Source: UBA5614 sp963667535 (GTDB lineage Bacteria; Cloacimonadota; Cloacimonadia; Cloacimonadales; Cloacimonadaceae). From it: 64,000 nucleotides of DNA. Location: assembly GCA_963667535.2 (NCBI GenBank), contig CAXXDU010000002.1, positions 1,860,001 to 1,924,000 on the forward strand, in the 5' to 3' direction. The notes under the pieces were generated by a model that was not told where the DNA came from, searched no databases, and saw only the letters and a program-made list of their open reading frames with translations. How positions within the stretch are numbered: the first letter of the stretch is position 1; every line of letters starts with the position of its first letter. Made by a program: the position numbers and the translations under genes. Shown one piece after another: positions 18,159 to 26,635 of this stretch.

Positions 18159-18944
18159 TCAGTTTAACAGCAGCTTTCTTACACGCTTGGTAATCACAAC
18201 CAGAAAAATAGTAAAGCCTATCATTAGAGTTGAAAGTGCATTGATAGTTGTAATTGTTCCTCTGCGGATAGCACCCTCCACATAAATAGGAAGCGTATCA
18301 AATCCTCTGCCGGAAGTGAAGAAAGTAATAATAAAATCATCTATTGATAGCGTAAAAGCCAGCAGTGCAGCCGCAATAATGCCCGGAACCATCAGAGGGA
18401 ACTTCACTTTCCAGAATATCAGCCATGGTTTAGCACCCAAATCCATTGCTGCTTCTTCCAGGGAATAGTCAAATCCTTCCAATCTGCTTTGTATCACTAT
18501 CACTGTGTATGACAAACAAAATGTAATATGGGCTATCAGAACGGTAAACATACCCGTTTCCACTCTGAGAAAATTAAATAGTAATGCCAGAGAAACACCC
18601 ATCAGAATGTCCGGCATAATCAATGGAATATACACCAGACTATTTATTAGCCTTCTGCCTGTGAACCGTTTATTCTGAAGTCCCAAAGCAGCCAGTACTC
18701 CCAAAACAGTTGAAACGATAGTAGATAGAATTGCAATCAGCATTGTATGTTGAAAGGCAAGCTTAATCTGATTATTGTGAAACAACAGACCATAGTACTT
18801 AAAGGTAAACCCTTTCCAGCCTGCGACAATTTTACTGTCGTTAAAGCTAAAAATAATCAGAATGATTATCGGGATGTATAAAAAAACCATGACCAAAGAA
18901 AAGACAGTCAGATTCATGTTCTTATATAATTTGTCTGGTCTCAT
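18159..18944 (-). CDS. potC: Spermidine/putrescine-type ABC transporter permease PotC
   Basis: Inner-membrane permease. I start at MRPDKLYKNMNLTVF, preceded by GGGAA and overlapping potB by 23 bases; a start 14 codons further upstream is possible. Six membrane segments are visible (for example MVFLYIPIIILIIFSFND, LVYIPLIMPDILMGVSLALL, IAAALLAFTLSIDDFIITFF). The EAA loop, which contacts the ATPase, is LEEAAMDLGAKPWLIFWKVKFPL. It is the last gene of a potA-potB-potC operon; potD does not follow. Confidence 0.9.
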   Translation of the reverse strand: MRPDKLYKNMNLTVFSLVMVFLYIPIIILIIFSFNDSKIVAGWKGFTFKYYGLLFHNNQIKLAFQHTMLIAILSTIVSTVLGVLAALGLQNKRFTGRRLINSLVYIPLIMPDILMGVSLALLFNFLRVETGMFTVLIAHITFCLSYTVIVIQSRLEGFDYSLEEAAMDLGAKPWLIFWKVKFPLMVPGIIAAALLAFTLSIDDFIITFFTSGRGFDTLPIYVEGAIRRGTITTINALSTLMIGFTIFLVVITKRVRKLLLN

Positions 18945-19845
18945 GTAGTTTCCCGGAAATCTTACGTTTGTATATGGTAAATGCAATTAAGAGAAATACT
19001 GCAATAATGATCAACATAACTAGTGACAACGCTGAGGCCACAGGCCAGTTGCGCGGTATGTTCTTTATCTTATAGGTAATAATCTGTCCTATATAGAGTG
19101 CATTCTGATTTCCCATCAGTTGAGGTATGATGTAAGCACCGAGTGAGGGAATGAAGACAAGGATGGAACCTGCAAAGATTCCTTCTCTGGATAAGGGAAG
19201 CGTTACCTTGAAAAAAGCTTTGGGTTCATTAGCTCCCAGGTCCATTGCAGCATTGAGCAAGGTAAAATCCATCTTCTCGATTACACTGTAAAGCGGCAAT
19301 ATCATATAAGGCAGATACACATACACCATCACGATGATAACAGCCCAATCTGTCCTGATAATCTCCAGCGGTGTATTCACCAGATGCAGACGCATCAGCA
19401 CTTCGTTCATCACGCCATTGGTAGAGAGATAGATTCTCCATGAGAATATACGTATTATAAAGTTGGTCCAAAACGGAATGATTATCAGAACCAGCAGGAT
19501 ATTCTTCCATTTTTCAGTGCTTCTGGCAATCAGATAAGCAACCGGATAACCCAGCAACAGACATAAAATAGTAGTGGCTAAGGCTAGCCTGAAAGAAAGC
19601 AGGAAAGGCTTGAAATATACTCCGCTCAGTATTTCCTGAAAAGCACTTAGAGAGAATTGAAATTTAACGTCATAAATCTCTGCGGTAAGCATGCTATAGA
19701 TGATTACAATCAGATAGGGAATAGAAAAGAATATCGTTAGCCAGATTATGGAAGGAGATGCCAATAACCAGCTATGCAGATTTTGTCTGCTATCGTATTT
19801 ATTCTCTAGTTCACTTGTAACGTAATGTTGTTCTGCAGTGTTCAT
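18922..19845 (-). CDS. potB: Spermidine/putrescine-type ABC transporter permease PotB
   Basis: 307 residues, six membrane segments (SIIWLTIFFSIPYLIVIIYSM, LALATTILCLLLGYPVAYLI, ILLVLIIIPFWTNFIIRI and others). The EAA loop is NAAMDLGANEPKAFFKVTLPLS. The N-terminal ~25 residues are hydrophilic. Its start overlaps the potA stop by 4 bases (ATGA), so translation is coupled. Pairs with PotC to form the channel. Confidence 0.92.
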   Translation of the reverse strand: MNTAEQHYVTSELENKYDSRQNLHSWLLASPSIIWLTIFFSIPYLIVIIYSMLTAEIYDVKFQFSLSAFQEILSGVYFKPFLLSFRLALATTILCLLLGYPVAYLIARSTEKWKNILLVLIIIPFWTNFIIRIFSWRIYLSTNGVMNEVLMRLHLVNTPLEIIRTDWAVIIVMVYVYLPYMILPLYSVIEKMDFTLLNAAMDLGANEPKAFFKVTLPLSREGIFAGSILVFIPSLGAYIIPQLMGNQNALYIGQIITYKIKNIPRNWPVASALSLVMLIIIAVFLLIAFTIYKRKISGKLHETRQII

Positions 19846-21068
19846 TCGGGTCTCAGGATACGTTTACTGCCTCTGGACATTTGAATAGGACGCTCAAAAA
19901 CATTCACATCCCCAAAGTCCATTCCCGTAGGTGTGATTTCATCTATTAACCAGGAATCACTATCATGCCAGAAGAGCCAGACCGGTTCTTCCCAGTCCAG
20001 AGCTTTATCATCAAAATATACTCTTTTATGCTGACTAAAGACTCTGAATTTCAGACTGCCCACTTTGACTATATATTGCGTATGAGTACCCAGATAGAGA
20101 ATATCCTCAATAATACCTTTTATCATGTTGATATTGTCCAGAGCGCGAGGTTTTGTGCGTGAAACGGCTATCTTCTCAGGTCTCAGGGAAACCGTTAGCC
20201 GTTGTCCGACTTCCGGTTTGAAGTGAAATGTGCTGTCTATCTCGAAACTATCCTCAGCTCCAGCATCGCAGTTTAATTCTACGTAGTCTGCTTCCACAGA
20301 AGTCACAATCGCCGGAATCAGATTTGTTTCTCCGATGAAATAAGCTGAAAAGATACTGGCAGGTCTCTCATATATGTCATCAGGTGGACCGGATTGTATG
20401 ATATTACCATGATTCATGACAGCCACACGGTCACTGATACTCATCGCTTCGCCCTGATCATGGGTAACATAGATGAAAGTAATACCTACTGCATCGTGGA
20501 TATTCATCAGTTCTATCAGCATATGTTGACGCAGTTTCAGGTCAAGCGCTGCCAAAGGTTCATCCAGAAGCAATACCTGAGGGTTATTAATCAATGCTCT
20601 GGCGATGGCAACCCGCTGTTTCTGTCCACCGCTGATGGTATTGGGGTATTTATCTGCCTGATCATCCATCTTTACGAGTTGGAGCATGTCCCTTACCCGG
20701 TGGGCAATTTCAGAATTAGGTAGTTTTCGGATTCTTAATGCAAATGCCACATTCTCAAAAACTGTCATGTGCGGAAATAGAGAGTAATTCTGGAAGATAG
20801 TATTGACTTGTCTTTTATAAGGCGGGAGCTGAGTGATATCCTGTTCTCCGAGTAGTATCCTGCCGGTCAGGGGAACTTCAAAGCCGGCGATCATTCTCAG
20901 TAAAGTAGTTTTTCCGCACCCACTGGGACCAAGAAAAGAAAACAATTCTCCCGGTTGGATGGTGAGAGATACATCATTCACTGCCACGAAGCCGCTGAAT
21001 GATTTGGTCAGATTTTCAATTCTAATCGGTTCCAATACTCGTACCAACTCCTTACACAATATTGTCAT
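19842..21068 (-). CDS. potA: Spermidine/putrescine-type ABC transporter ATPase PotA
   Basis: 408 residues. Walker A is GPSGCGKTT, the Q-loop lies at FQNYSLFPHM, the signature is ISGGQKQRVAIARAL, Walker B is VLLLDEPLAALD, and the switch His is in YVTHDQGEAM. A TOBE-type C-terminal domain (about 280-400) is typical of PotA/MalK-class ATPases that import polyamines or related cations. Start: an ATG without a good ribosome site is used here; a TTG 33 bases downstream (MEPIRIENLTKSF) has AAGGAG 12 bases before it and fits homologues better. A promoter and intrinsic terminator precede it. Confidence 0.92.
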   Translation of the reverse strand: MTILCKELVRVLEPIRIENLTKSFSGFVAVNDVSLTIQPGELFSFLGPSGCGKTTLLRMIAGFEVPLTGRILLGEQDITQLPPYKRQVNTIFQNYSLFPHMTVFENVAFALRIRKLPNSEIAHRVRDMLQLVKMDDQADKYPNTISGGQKQRVAIARALINNPQVLLLDEPLAALDLKLRQHMLIELMNIHDAVGITFIYVTHDQGEAMSISDRVAVMNHGNIIQSGPPDDIYERPASIFSAYFIGETNLIPAIVTSVEADYVELNCDAGAEDSFEIDSTFHFKPEVGQRLTVSLRPEKIAVSRTKPRALDNINMIKGIIEDILYLGTHTQYIVKVGSLKFRVFSQHKRVYFDDKALDWEEPVWLFWHDSDSWLIDEITPTGMDFGDVNVFERPIQMSRGSKRILRPE

Positions 21069-21163
21069 GAATCTTCAAGCAATGTGATAAATTAAGATTG
21101 GTTTTCAAATAAAATAAGCAACCCATAATGTAAAGTATTATTTTGCCAAAGGATTTTACGGGT

Positions 21164-21204
21164 AAAAAAATAACAGTGGGTAACATCGGGCGATGTACCC
21201 ACTG
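21164..21204 (-). terminator. Intrinsic terminator in the potA leader
   Basis: On the minus strand CAGTGGGTACATCG and CGATGTTACCCACTG pair (one bulged base), followed by TTATTTTTTT. It lies between the promoter near 21,270 and potA, so it either attenuates potA transcription or ends a separate ~75-nt RNA. Confidence 0.8.
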
Positions 21205-21244
21205 CTCGGAGGGCATTCTATGTAGGGTCTGTAGGCTGATTCCA

Positions 21245-21272
21245 TAAATAGTCACTAAAGTTTTTCTGTCAA
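21245..21272 (-). promoter_or_regulatory. Sigma-70-like promoter upstream of potA
   Basis: Minus-strand TTGACA, 16-bp spacer, TATTTA. The predicted start is near 21,238, giving a ~75-nt leader to the terminator. Confidence 0.6.
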
Positions 21273-21425
21273 GTTTTTTTTATCATGTTTTTGTAATTTT
21301 TTTCTTCATGCTTTTCAAGAGCTTTTATATACAATAATTCCCGGTGTAACTGGAAATCCAATCCAGGATATTAACATTAACATAATCGCTGCTTATCCCA
21401 TCTTATTCACCCCTCATTTGTCTTC

Positions 21426-21538
21426 TATCTGACGATAAGGTTTTCGATGGAATCATGAGAGAATGTTTCGGGAGTCTGCAGGGACTAAAGTCCCTGCAGA
21501 CTCCCTGATGACTCCCTGAAGACCCCTAACGTCAGATA
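21426..21538. repeat. 11-bp periodic palindromic element
   Basis: A core of five 11-mers from 21470 (GGGAGTCTGCA, GGGACTAAAGT, CCCTGCAGACT, CCCTGATGACT, CCCTGAAGACC). The first three form a hairpin with 17-bp perfect arms and a 2-base loop. An outer inverted pair TATCTGACG / CGTCAGATA encloses it. CTGACGATAAGGTT at its left edge recurs beside a similar element near 59484. The rest of the 21,273-21,749 gap holds nothing else that I can support. Confidence 0.9.
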
Positions 21539-21749
21539 ATAAATAAATGAGAGATAAATAATGAATTCTCAAGAGTTAGCTTATTACAAAGTGAAAAGGC
21601 AAAATGCAAATCGTGGCACGTGGTCTGCTCACTTTATCAAGCTTGTGCAAATGTATGCAATTGAAAACCAAACAATGCAAGGTGCTGTTGTCTCTAACTA
21701 GGCAAATTGTGTCAGGAAACGTAGAGGTTTCGATACTCTCTCGCATACC

Positions 21750-24029
21750 TTATTTACTATGCGTGAATATAAAGTGGTCACCCGGATTTTGAAACACCTT
21801 TGTCTTTTGCCCATAACCCATAGCCTGAGTAGCATTTGTCCAGATACTGTTATCAATTTCCGGTGAAGCAGATGACCAACTATCATCAATTACACGGGAA
21901 GCAATGTGCACAGGCACTATCGTCTTTGGTTTTATTTTCTTAACGAAATAATCTGAGTTTTGCTTCAAGTCTGCATAATTACCCCTTCCCGGTACAGCAA
22001 CAGGCAGAAAAGCCAGGTCAATCTCGGGGTTATCTGCTACTAATGAGTTTATACCCGCCTTGAAAGCTACTGAAAGTGTGTCGCTTTTATTGAAAAAACA
22101 GCCTGAGTACCAGATAGTGATGCCATTTACTTTTACACAATAGCCGATGAGATCCTCAAATCTATGCATATATTCTTGCTTAAACTTTATGGATGTAACG
22201 CTCACACCATTGGAATCTGTCTTAGAACCTCTTATGGGCTCGTAACGTGGCAGACGGGGATACATATAATTCTGAAAGCCTGGTTGTGTATCGAAACCGA
22301 AGACATACTTCACATTGGGAATCTGGTCTTTCAATTCCAGTATGCCTTTACCACGATTTAACGGATCCATTGATCTGTTTGTAACAAAGACATATACATT
22401 CAACCCTTTGATTTCATCAGGATTAATCCAGCCATTGTATAGTGAGGGATTTGCCGGTGTCTGCCTTTCTCTTGGATTTGTGTATAATGAAGGATTGATG
22501 TTGGGAACTTGTGGTTTCAGATAATCAAAGATAAGCAGGTTTTGTCCGCTGCGTACAGCTATGCCGCTATCTCCCAGATACCATACCCCTATTACATTCT
22601 TTTCATGAGATAAGTCAATCTTCCCTACTGCCTGTGAAGCGTTTTTATACTCAGTCTTTGCATGTTTGCTCTTCAACAATCGTGCAATATCTTTATAAGC
22701 ATATTTCAAGGCATAATCCAAAGCAGTAAACCCATCTTTGTCTTTAGCATTCAAATCAGCTCCGGCATCTATCAGAGCTTTTACCAGAACAGGATTACCA
22801 TTTAATACAGCAATATGCATAGCACTCCTGCCGTTGACATCTCTTATCTCCAGGGCACTTCCGGCTTTTATGAGGAGACCGGCTATCTCTTCATTCTGAA
22901 TTTGACAAGCCAAGATCAGCGCTGTCTGACCGTTTTTATTCTGTATGTTCAAATCAGCTTTATAGCGAAGCAAGGTTTGCAAGGCAATCAGGCTATCATT
23001 GTTAACAGAAACAAGCAAGGCGGTATCACCATATTTATCTTTCCGGTTGATGTCCACACCCTTATCCAGCATATTCTGAAGTACGTCCGGACATTCTCTT
23101 ACAGCAAGGAAAAAGGGTGTCAGTCCATCTTTGACTGCCAGGTTAAGATTTGCTCCTTTGTCAATAAGCAACCTGACAAAGTCTTTTTTATGCAAATCTA
23201 TAGCCACCCAAAGCAAAGACGATCCTCCCTCATTCAATTGATTTACGTCTGCACCCTGGTCTATCAGATAACTCATCAAATCCGTTGATTTAGACCATAA
23301 AGCACTAAAGATGGATATTTCACCTTCTGAAGTTATTTGCCTGGGATTGTACCCCAAATTTATCAGATACTTAACAATTCTCAGATTACCACCTGCAACT
23401 GCATCCTGAAAAAGCAATTCTTTGGCACTGTTTGTTGTGGGCAGGTTTGCTCCTCTTTCTAACAACAATTCGAAAGCGTAAATACGACCACCCTGAGCAG
23501 CTTTGTTTAAGGGAGTTCTGCCATTAGGCTTTAACTGGTTGATATCCAGTCCTTTATCTAAGAGGTATCTGATCATGTCATTTTTTCCGCCAAAAGCTGC
23601 CCAATACAGTGCATCACCATTCTCTATAGTATCCGTGGAATGAATATCTGCTCCCAACGCTACTAACTGCTCAAGCATCTTTTCAGTATGCATTTGAACC
23701 AGAATATGGACAGGTAACAGACCTTTACTGTCTCGAACATCCACAGGAGGGTTATGATCAAGAATTGCCTGAGCCATATCCGGACTGCTCCATCTTAAGG
23801 CATAGTTTAAAGGTGTGACCCATTCCCGAAATCTACTATCCATGCTATCTACTTTAGAATTCAAGACATTTGGGTCAGTGTCAATCATATCGTTTATGGC
23901 AGCCACATCTCTCGCGTAAATAGCATTGAAAATATTTGCATATTTGTCAGTTGAAGTATTATCACCCAATAGAAGTGTGAATGAAAATAAAATAATCAGG
24001 ACAACAGTCAGAATATTTGTGCGTTTCAT
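21750..24029 (-). CDS. Secreted ankyrin-repeat protein with degenerate metallo-beta-lactamase-fold domain
   Basis: 759 residues with a signal peptide (MKRTNILTVVLIILFSFTLLLG). Residues ~30-465 contain about a dozen ankyrin repeats (NGRTPLNKAAQGGRIYAFELLLERGA; DKDGFTALDYALKYAYKDIARLL). Residues ~480-759 resemble the UlaG/L-ascorbate-lactonase branch of the MBL fold (IGVWYLGDSGIAVRSGQNLLIFDYL, WYSGCFFN, NSLVADNPEIDLAFLPVAVPGRGN, PKTIVPVHIA). The HxHxDH zinc motif expected after VFVT is replaced by NRSMDP, so at least one metal site is lost. It probably acts as a periplasmic binding or scaffolding protein rather than a hydrolase. Confidence 0.8.
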   Translation of the reverse strand: MKRTNILTVVLIILFSFTLLLGDNTSTDKYANIFNAIYARDVAAINDMIDTDPNVLNSKVDSMDSRFREWVTPLNYALRWSSPDMAQAILDHNPPVDVRDSKGLLPVHILVQMHTEKMLEQLVALGADIHSTDTIENGDALYWAAFGGKNDMIRYLLDKGLDINQLKPNGRTPLNKAAQGGRIYAFELLLERGANLPTTNSAKELLFQDAVAGGNLRIVKYLINLGYNPRQITSEGEISIFSALWSKSTDLMSYLIDQGADVNQLNEGGSSLLWVAIDLHKKDFVRLLIDKGANLNLAVKDGLTPFFLAVRECPDVLQNMLDKGVDINRKDKYGDTALLVSVNNDSLIALQTLLRYKADLNIQNKNGQTALILACQIQNEEIAGLLIKAGSALEIRDVNGRSAMHIAVLNGNPVLVKALIDAGADLNAKDKDGFTALDYALKYAYKDIARLLKSKHAKTEYKNASQAVGKIDLSHEKNVIGVWYLGDSGIAVRSGQNLLIFDYLKPQVPNINPSLYTNPRERQTPANPSLYNGWINPDEIKGLNVYVFVTNRSMDPLNRGKGILELKDQIPNVKYVFGFDTQPGFQNYMYPRLPRYEPIRGSKTDSNGVSVTSIKFKQEYMHRFEDLIGYCVKVNGITIWYSGCFFNKSDTLSVAFKAGINSLVADNPEIDLAFLPVAVPGRGNYADLKQNSDYFVKKIKPKTIVPVHIASRVIDDSWSSASPEIDNSIWTNATQAMGYGQKTKVFQNPGDHFIFTHSK

Positions 24030-24461
24030 AACAAATCCCTTTCCTTTGCATGAATTACTTGCTCATTTCTTTTAATAATATCCGGACAATAAGGTCAAGA
24101 GAAATTAGTGTTTGGTAAGAGCTTTTTCTTTTTCTGTACCCTGTTTATATTTGTAGTATAAGTGCCACAAACTAAACAAGTCTAAATCAGTTCTTGGGTA
24201 AGTTCAAAGCTTATGGTATCTATCACACTAGCAATTAAAGCATTACAGCATTATGTCTATCTGTTACTTCCTGCAGTATGGGGTGTCAGTTTGTACATGT
24301 CTTGGGTTTCCATTCTCGGGAACAACTGCCTTGGGTGTAGCTTTCAGCTTCAAACATATTTTGCATCCGGTACAAAACAAATCACGCATTCTACTTGACA
24401 TAAAATACCCATTTCAAGACATAGGAAAAAATAACATATATTTTAATATCTGGAGGATAAC
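24030..24461. other. Gene-free stretch upstream of gcvH
   Basis: Divergent intergenic region. A TTGACA (near 24396) with a GACATA 17 bases later is a weak promoter candidate for gcvH. No glycine-riboswitch core is recognisable. A hydrophobic 60-70-codon frame is present but has no ribosome site. Confidence 0.4.
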
Positions 24462-24842
24462 ATGTTAATTCCTGAAGATTTGTACTACACTGAGAGTCAT
24501 GAATGGATACGTGTTGTTGGTGACGTTGCAATAATGGGTATAACAGATTTTGCCCAACATGAATTAGGCGACATTGTCTATGTGGAATTACCTGATGTCG
24601 GCAAAAAAGTTTCCGCCGGTGAACCATGCGGCAGCATAGAAGCGGTCAAAGCAGTTGAAGATATCAATTCTGCTGTAAGCGGTAAGGTTGATAGCAGAAA
24701 CACTGATTTGGAGGATACTCCGGACCTGATGAATAAATCTCCCTACGAAGATGGCTGGCTTATCAAGATAAAAATGTCCAATCCTGATGAAATCGAGAAT
24801 TTGCTGACTGCTGTTGAATACCAGAAAATCGTAGAAGGATAA
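24462..24842 (+). CDS. gcvH: Glycine cleavage system H protein
   Basis: 126 residues, normal for the family. Carries the lipoyl arm that shuttles the aminomethyl group between P, T and L proteins. YYTESHEWIRV, GITDFAQHELGDIVYVELPDVGKKV and SIEAVKAVEDINSAVSGKV are diagnostic; Lys63 in EAVKAVED is the lipoylation site. CTGGAGG lies seven bases before the ATG. gcvP and gcvT are not in the window. It starts the gcvH-gmk-omega-udg run. Glycine metabolism links it conceptually to the kbl genes further along. Confidence 0.96.
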   Translation: MLIPEDLYYTESHEWIRVVGDVAIMGITDFAQHELGDIVYVELPDVGKKVSAGEPCGSIEAVKAVEDINSAVSGKVDSRNTDLEDTPDLMNKSPYEDGWLIKIKMSNPDEIENLLTAVEYQKIVEG

Positions 24843-24901
24843 ATTTGCTTTCGATTACGAATCGACCCAGTATGCAGATAACGTGGAATTGATTTTACGT
24901 T

Positions 24902-25528
24902 ATGGAATATATAAGAAATCCCTTCCTGATTATACTCTCTGCTCCTTCAGGCGGAGGAAAGAGTACAATTCTGCACGAGATTATGAAAAAGTCGGACAAG
25001 ATAGAATATTCTGTTTCCTATACTACACGTAAACCTCGAGGGACTGAGCAGGATGGTATTCATTATCACTTTGTGGATGAAGATGCTTTTAATGAACGCA
25101 TAGATTCAGGTGATTTCCTGGAGAATGCAGTTTTCGCGGAGCATCAATATGGAACATCCATCAGCTATATCCAAAGCCGTCTTGCCATGGGTAAGCACGT
25201 TATTATGGATATTGAAGTGCAAGGCGCAGCTCAGATTAGCTGTACTGATATACCTTACGTAAAGGTATTTATTCTGCCTCCATCACTTGATATTTTAAAA
25301 GACAGGCTGATAAACAGGCAGACAGATACTATTGAAGAAATTGAGAAACGCCTGATTATTGCACAATATGAGATTACTCAGATACCATGCTATGATTATT
25401 TAATTATTAATGATAAACTTGAAGATGCAGTTGAAGATGTCTGGTCCATAGTTAAAGCGGAAGAAAACCGTGCTGCAAGGTACAAACATCCCGACCAGGT
25501 ATTTATCAATGCAAGGAGTATACAATGA
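24902..25528 (+). CDS. gmk: Guanylate kinase
   Basis: 208 residues. ATP + GMP to ADP + GDP. P-loop SAPSGGGKST (about 13-22), the GMP-binding segment YSVSYTTRKPRGTEQDGIHYHFV, GDFLENAVFAEHQYGT, and DIEVQGAAQI. Length and motifs are standard. The stop overlaps the next start by four bases (ATGA), and gmk followed by the omega-subunit gene is a common bacterial order. Confidence 0.97.
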   Translation: MEYIRNPFLIILSAPSGGGKSTILHEIMKKSDKIEYSVSYTTRKPRGTEQDGIHYHFVDEDAFNERIDSGDFLENAVFAEHQYGTSISYIQSRLAMGKHVIMDIEVQGAAQISCTDIPYVKVFILPPSLDILKDRLINRQTDTIEEIEKRLIIAQYEITQIPCYDYLIINDKLEDAVEDVWSIVKAEENRAARYKHPDQVFINARSIQ

Positions 25529-25929
25529 TCAATAAGAAAGTGGAAACCTTCTTAGAACACACTAATATGAACTATATGTTCTGTTTACTTTCAAATCTGG
25601 AAGTCCTTCGTCTGAATGCGCTTCCCTCATATATCAAGCAGAAATTCGGTGATAAGATTACTGAAATAGCCTTAGACCATGTTGCTGAAAATGAAGTTCC
25701 TGATTATATGATGGATATCGAAGAAGCCAAAGCAGAAATGGAAAGATTGGGACTCACTCCCGAAGAATTTGAATCAGGCGGACGCAGAGACAGATTTGAC
25801 GATGAAGATGAATTTGAACAAGAACTCGTTGCCGAAGAATTTCAGGGTGAATACACTCCTACATATTCTGATGATAACTTTGATGACGATATTGAAGAAG
25901 ATACACTTGATGCGGATGATGAAGATTAA
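25525..25929 (+). CDS. rpoZ: Divergent RNA polymerase omega-like subunit with acidic tail
   Basis: 134 residues. The N-terminal ~65 resemble omega/Rpb6: NMNYMFCLLSNLEVLRLNALPSYIKQKFGDKITEIALDHVAENEV parallels the helix pair and the IALEEIAxGKI end of RpoZ. Position directly after gmk (ATGA overlap) supports this. Residues ~80-134 are extremely acidic (DDEDEFEQEL, DDNFDDDIEEDTLDADDED) and probably disordered, unlike typical omega. The assignment rests on weak similarity plus context. Confidence 0.65.
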   Translation: MINKKVETFLEHTNMNYMFCLLSNLEVLRLNALPSYIKQKFGDKITEIALDHVAENEVPDYMMDIEEAKAEMERLGLTPEEFESGGRRDRFDDEDEFEQELVAEEFQGEYTPTYSDDNFDDDIEEDTLDADDED

Positions 25930-25942
25930 TCCTTATTGATTA

Positions 25943-26623
25943 ATGAAAAAAGCCCTCAAACAATACCTGGAACAACTCAAACTTTCAGGTATTAATGAAA
26001 TATATATCACAAGAACAGCTCCTCAGACTTATCCCAAATTACAATTGTCATTAGCTGACAAAAAAGTAAGACTTGCAGAGAATCAGGACACATATAAAGA
26101 TTGCAGGAAGTGTCCGCTGTGGTCAGGCAGAAAGAAATTCGTTTATGGTGAAGGCAATCCTGATGCCGTTTGTATGGTGATTGGAGAAGGTCCCGGAGAG
26201 CAGGAAAACCTGCAAGGCAGACCATTTGTAGGTCCTGCAGGACAGCTTCTGGATAAAATGCTGATTGCTATCAAGATTAAAAGAGAAGACGTTTATATCG
26301 CCAATATAGTCAAATGCCGTCCCCCCGGTAACAGAAATCCCGAACAACCGGAGCGCATTGCTTGTCTGCCTTATCTCAATGAACAGATAGCCATCATTCA
26401 ACCCAAGGTGTTTCTGCTGATGGGGCTGGTTGCTGCGCAGACTCTGCTGGAAACCAAACAATCAATGCAGCTATTAAGAGAAGACGCTCACAGCTATCTT
26501 GATATTCCCGCTTATGTTACTTATCACCCTTCTGCACTTCTGCGTAATCCCAATTGGAAAAAACCGGCCTGGGAAGACTTGCAGAAGTTTCAGCTTGTTT
26601 ACGAAGAACTTCTGCAAAAGTAA
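25943..26623 (+). CDS. Type 4 (4Fe-4S) uracil-DNA glycosylase
   Basis: 226 residues. Removes uracil from DNA to start base excision repair. CRKCPLW (Cys54, Cys57), Cys125 in NIVKCRPPGNRNP and Cys141 in IACLPYL are the four cluster ligands with family spacing. VIGEGPGEQENLQGRPFVGPAGQLLDKML is the active-site GEGPGxxE-x-xGxPFVGxAG block; TYHPSALLRNP is the C-terminal His motif. Begins 13 bases after the omega-like gene. Confidence 0.95.
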   Translation: MKKALKQYLEQLKLSGINEIYITRTAPQTYPKLQLSLADKKVRLAENQDTYKDCRKCPLWSGRKKFVYGEGNPDAVCMVIGEGPGEQENLQGRPFVGPAGQLLDKMLIAIKIKREDVYIANIVKCRPPGNRNPEQPERIACLPYLNEQIAIIQPKVFLLMGLVAAQTLLETKQSMQLLREDAHSYLDIPAYVTYHPSALLRNPNWKKPAWEDLQKFQLVYEELLQK

Positions 26624-26635
26624 AGACAGAGATTA

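Noticed and set aside
24030..24461. Glycine riboswitch before gcvH
   Set aside because: No GGAGAG-type core or tandem aptamer pattern found.
24213..24468. Small hydrophobic frames (61-71 codons) upstream of gcvH
   Set aside because: No ribosome site, overlapping frames of similar size, no recognisable family.
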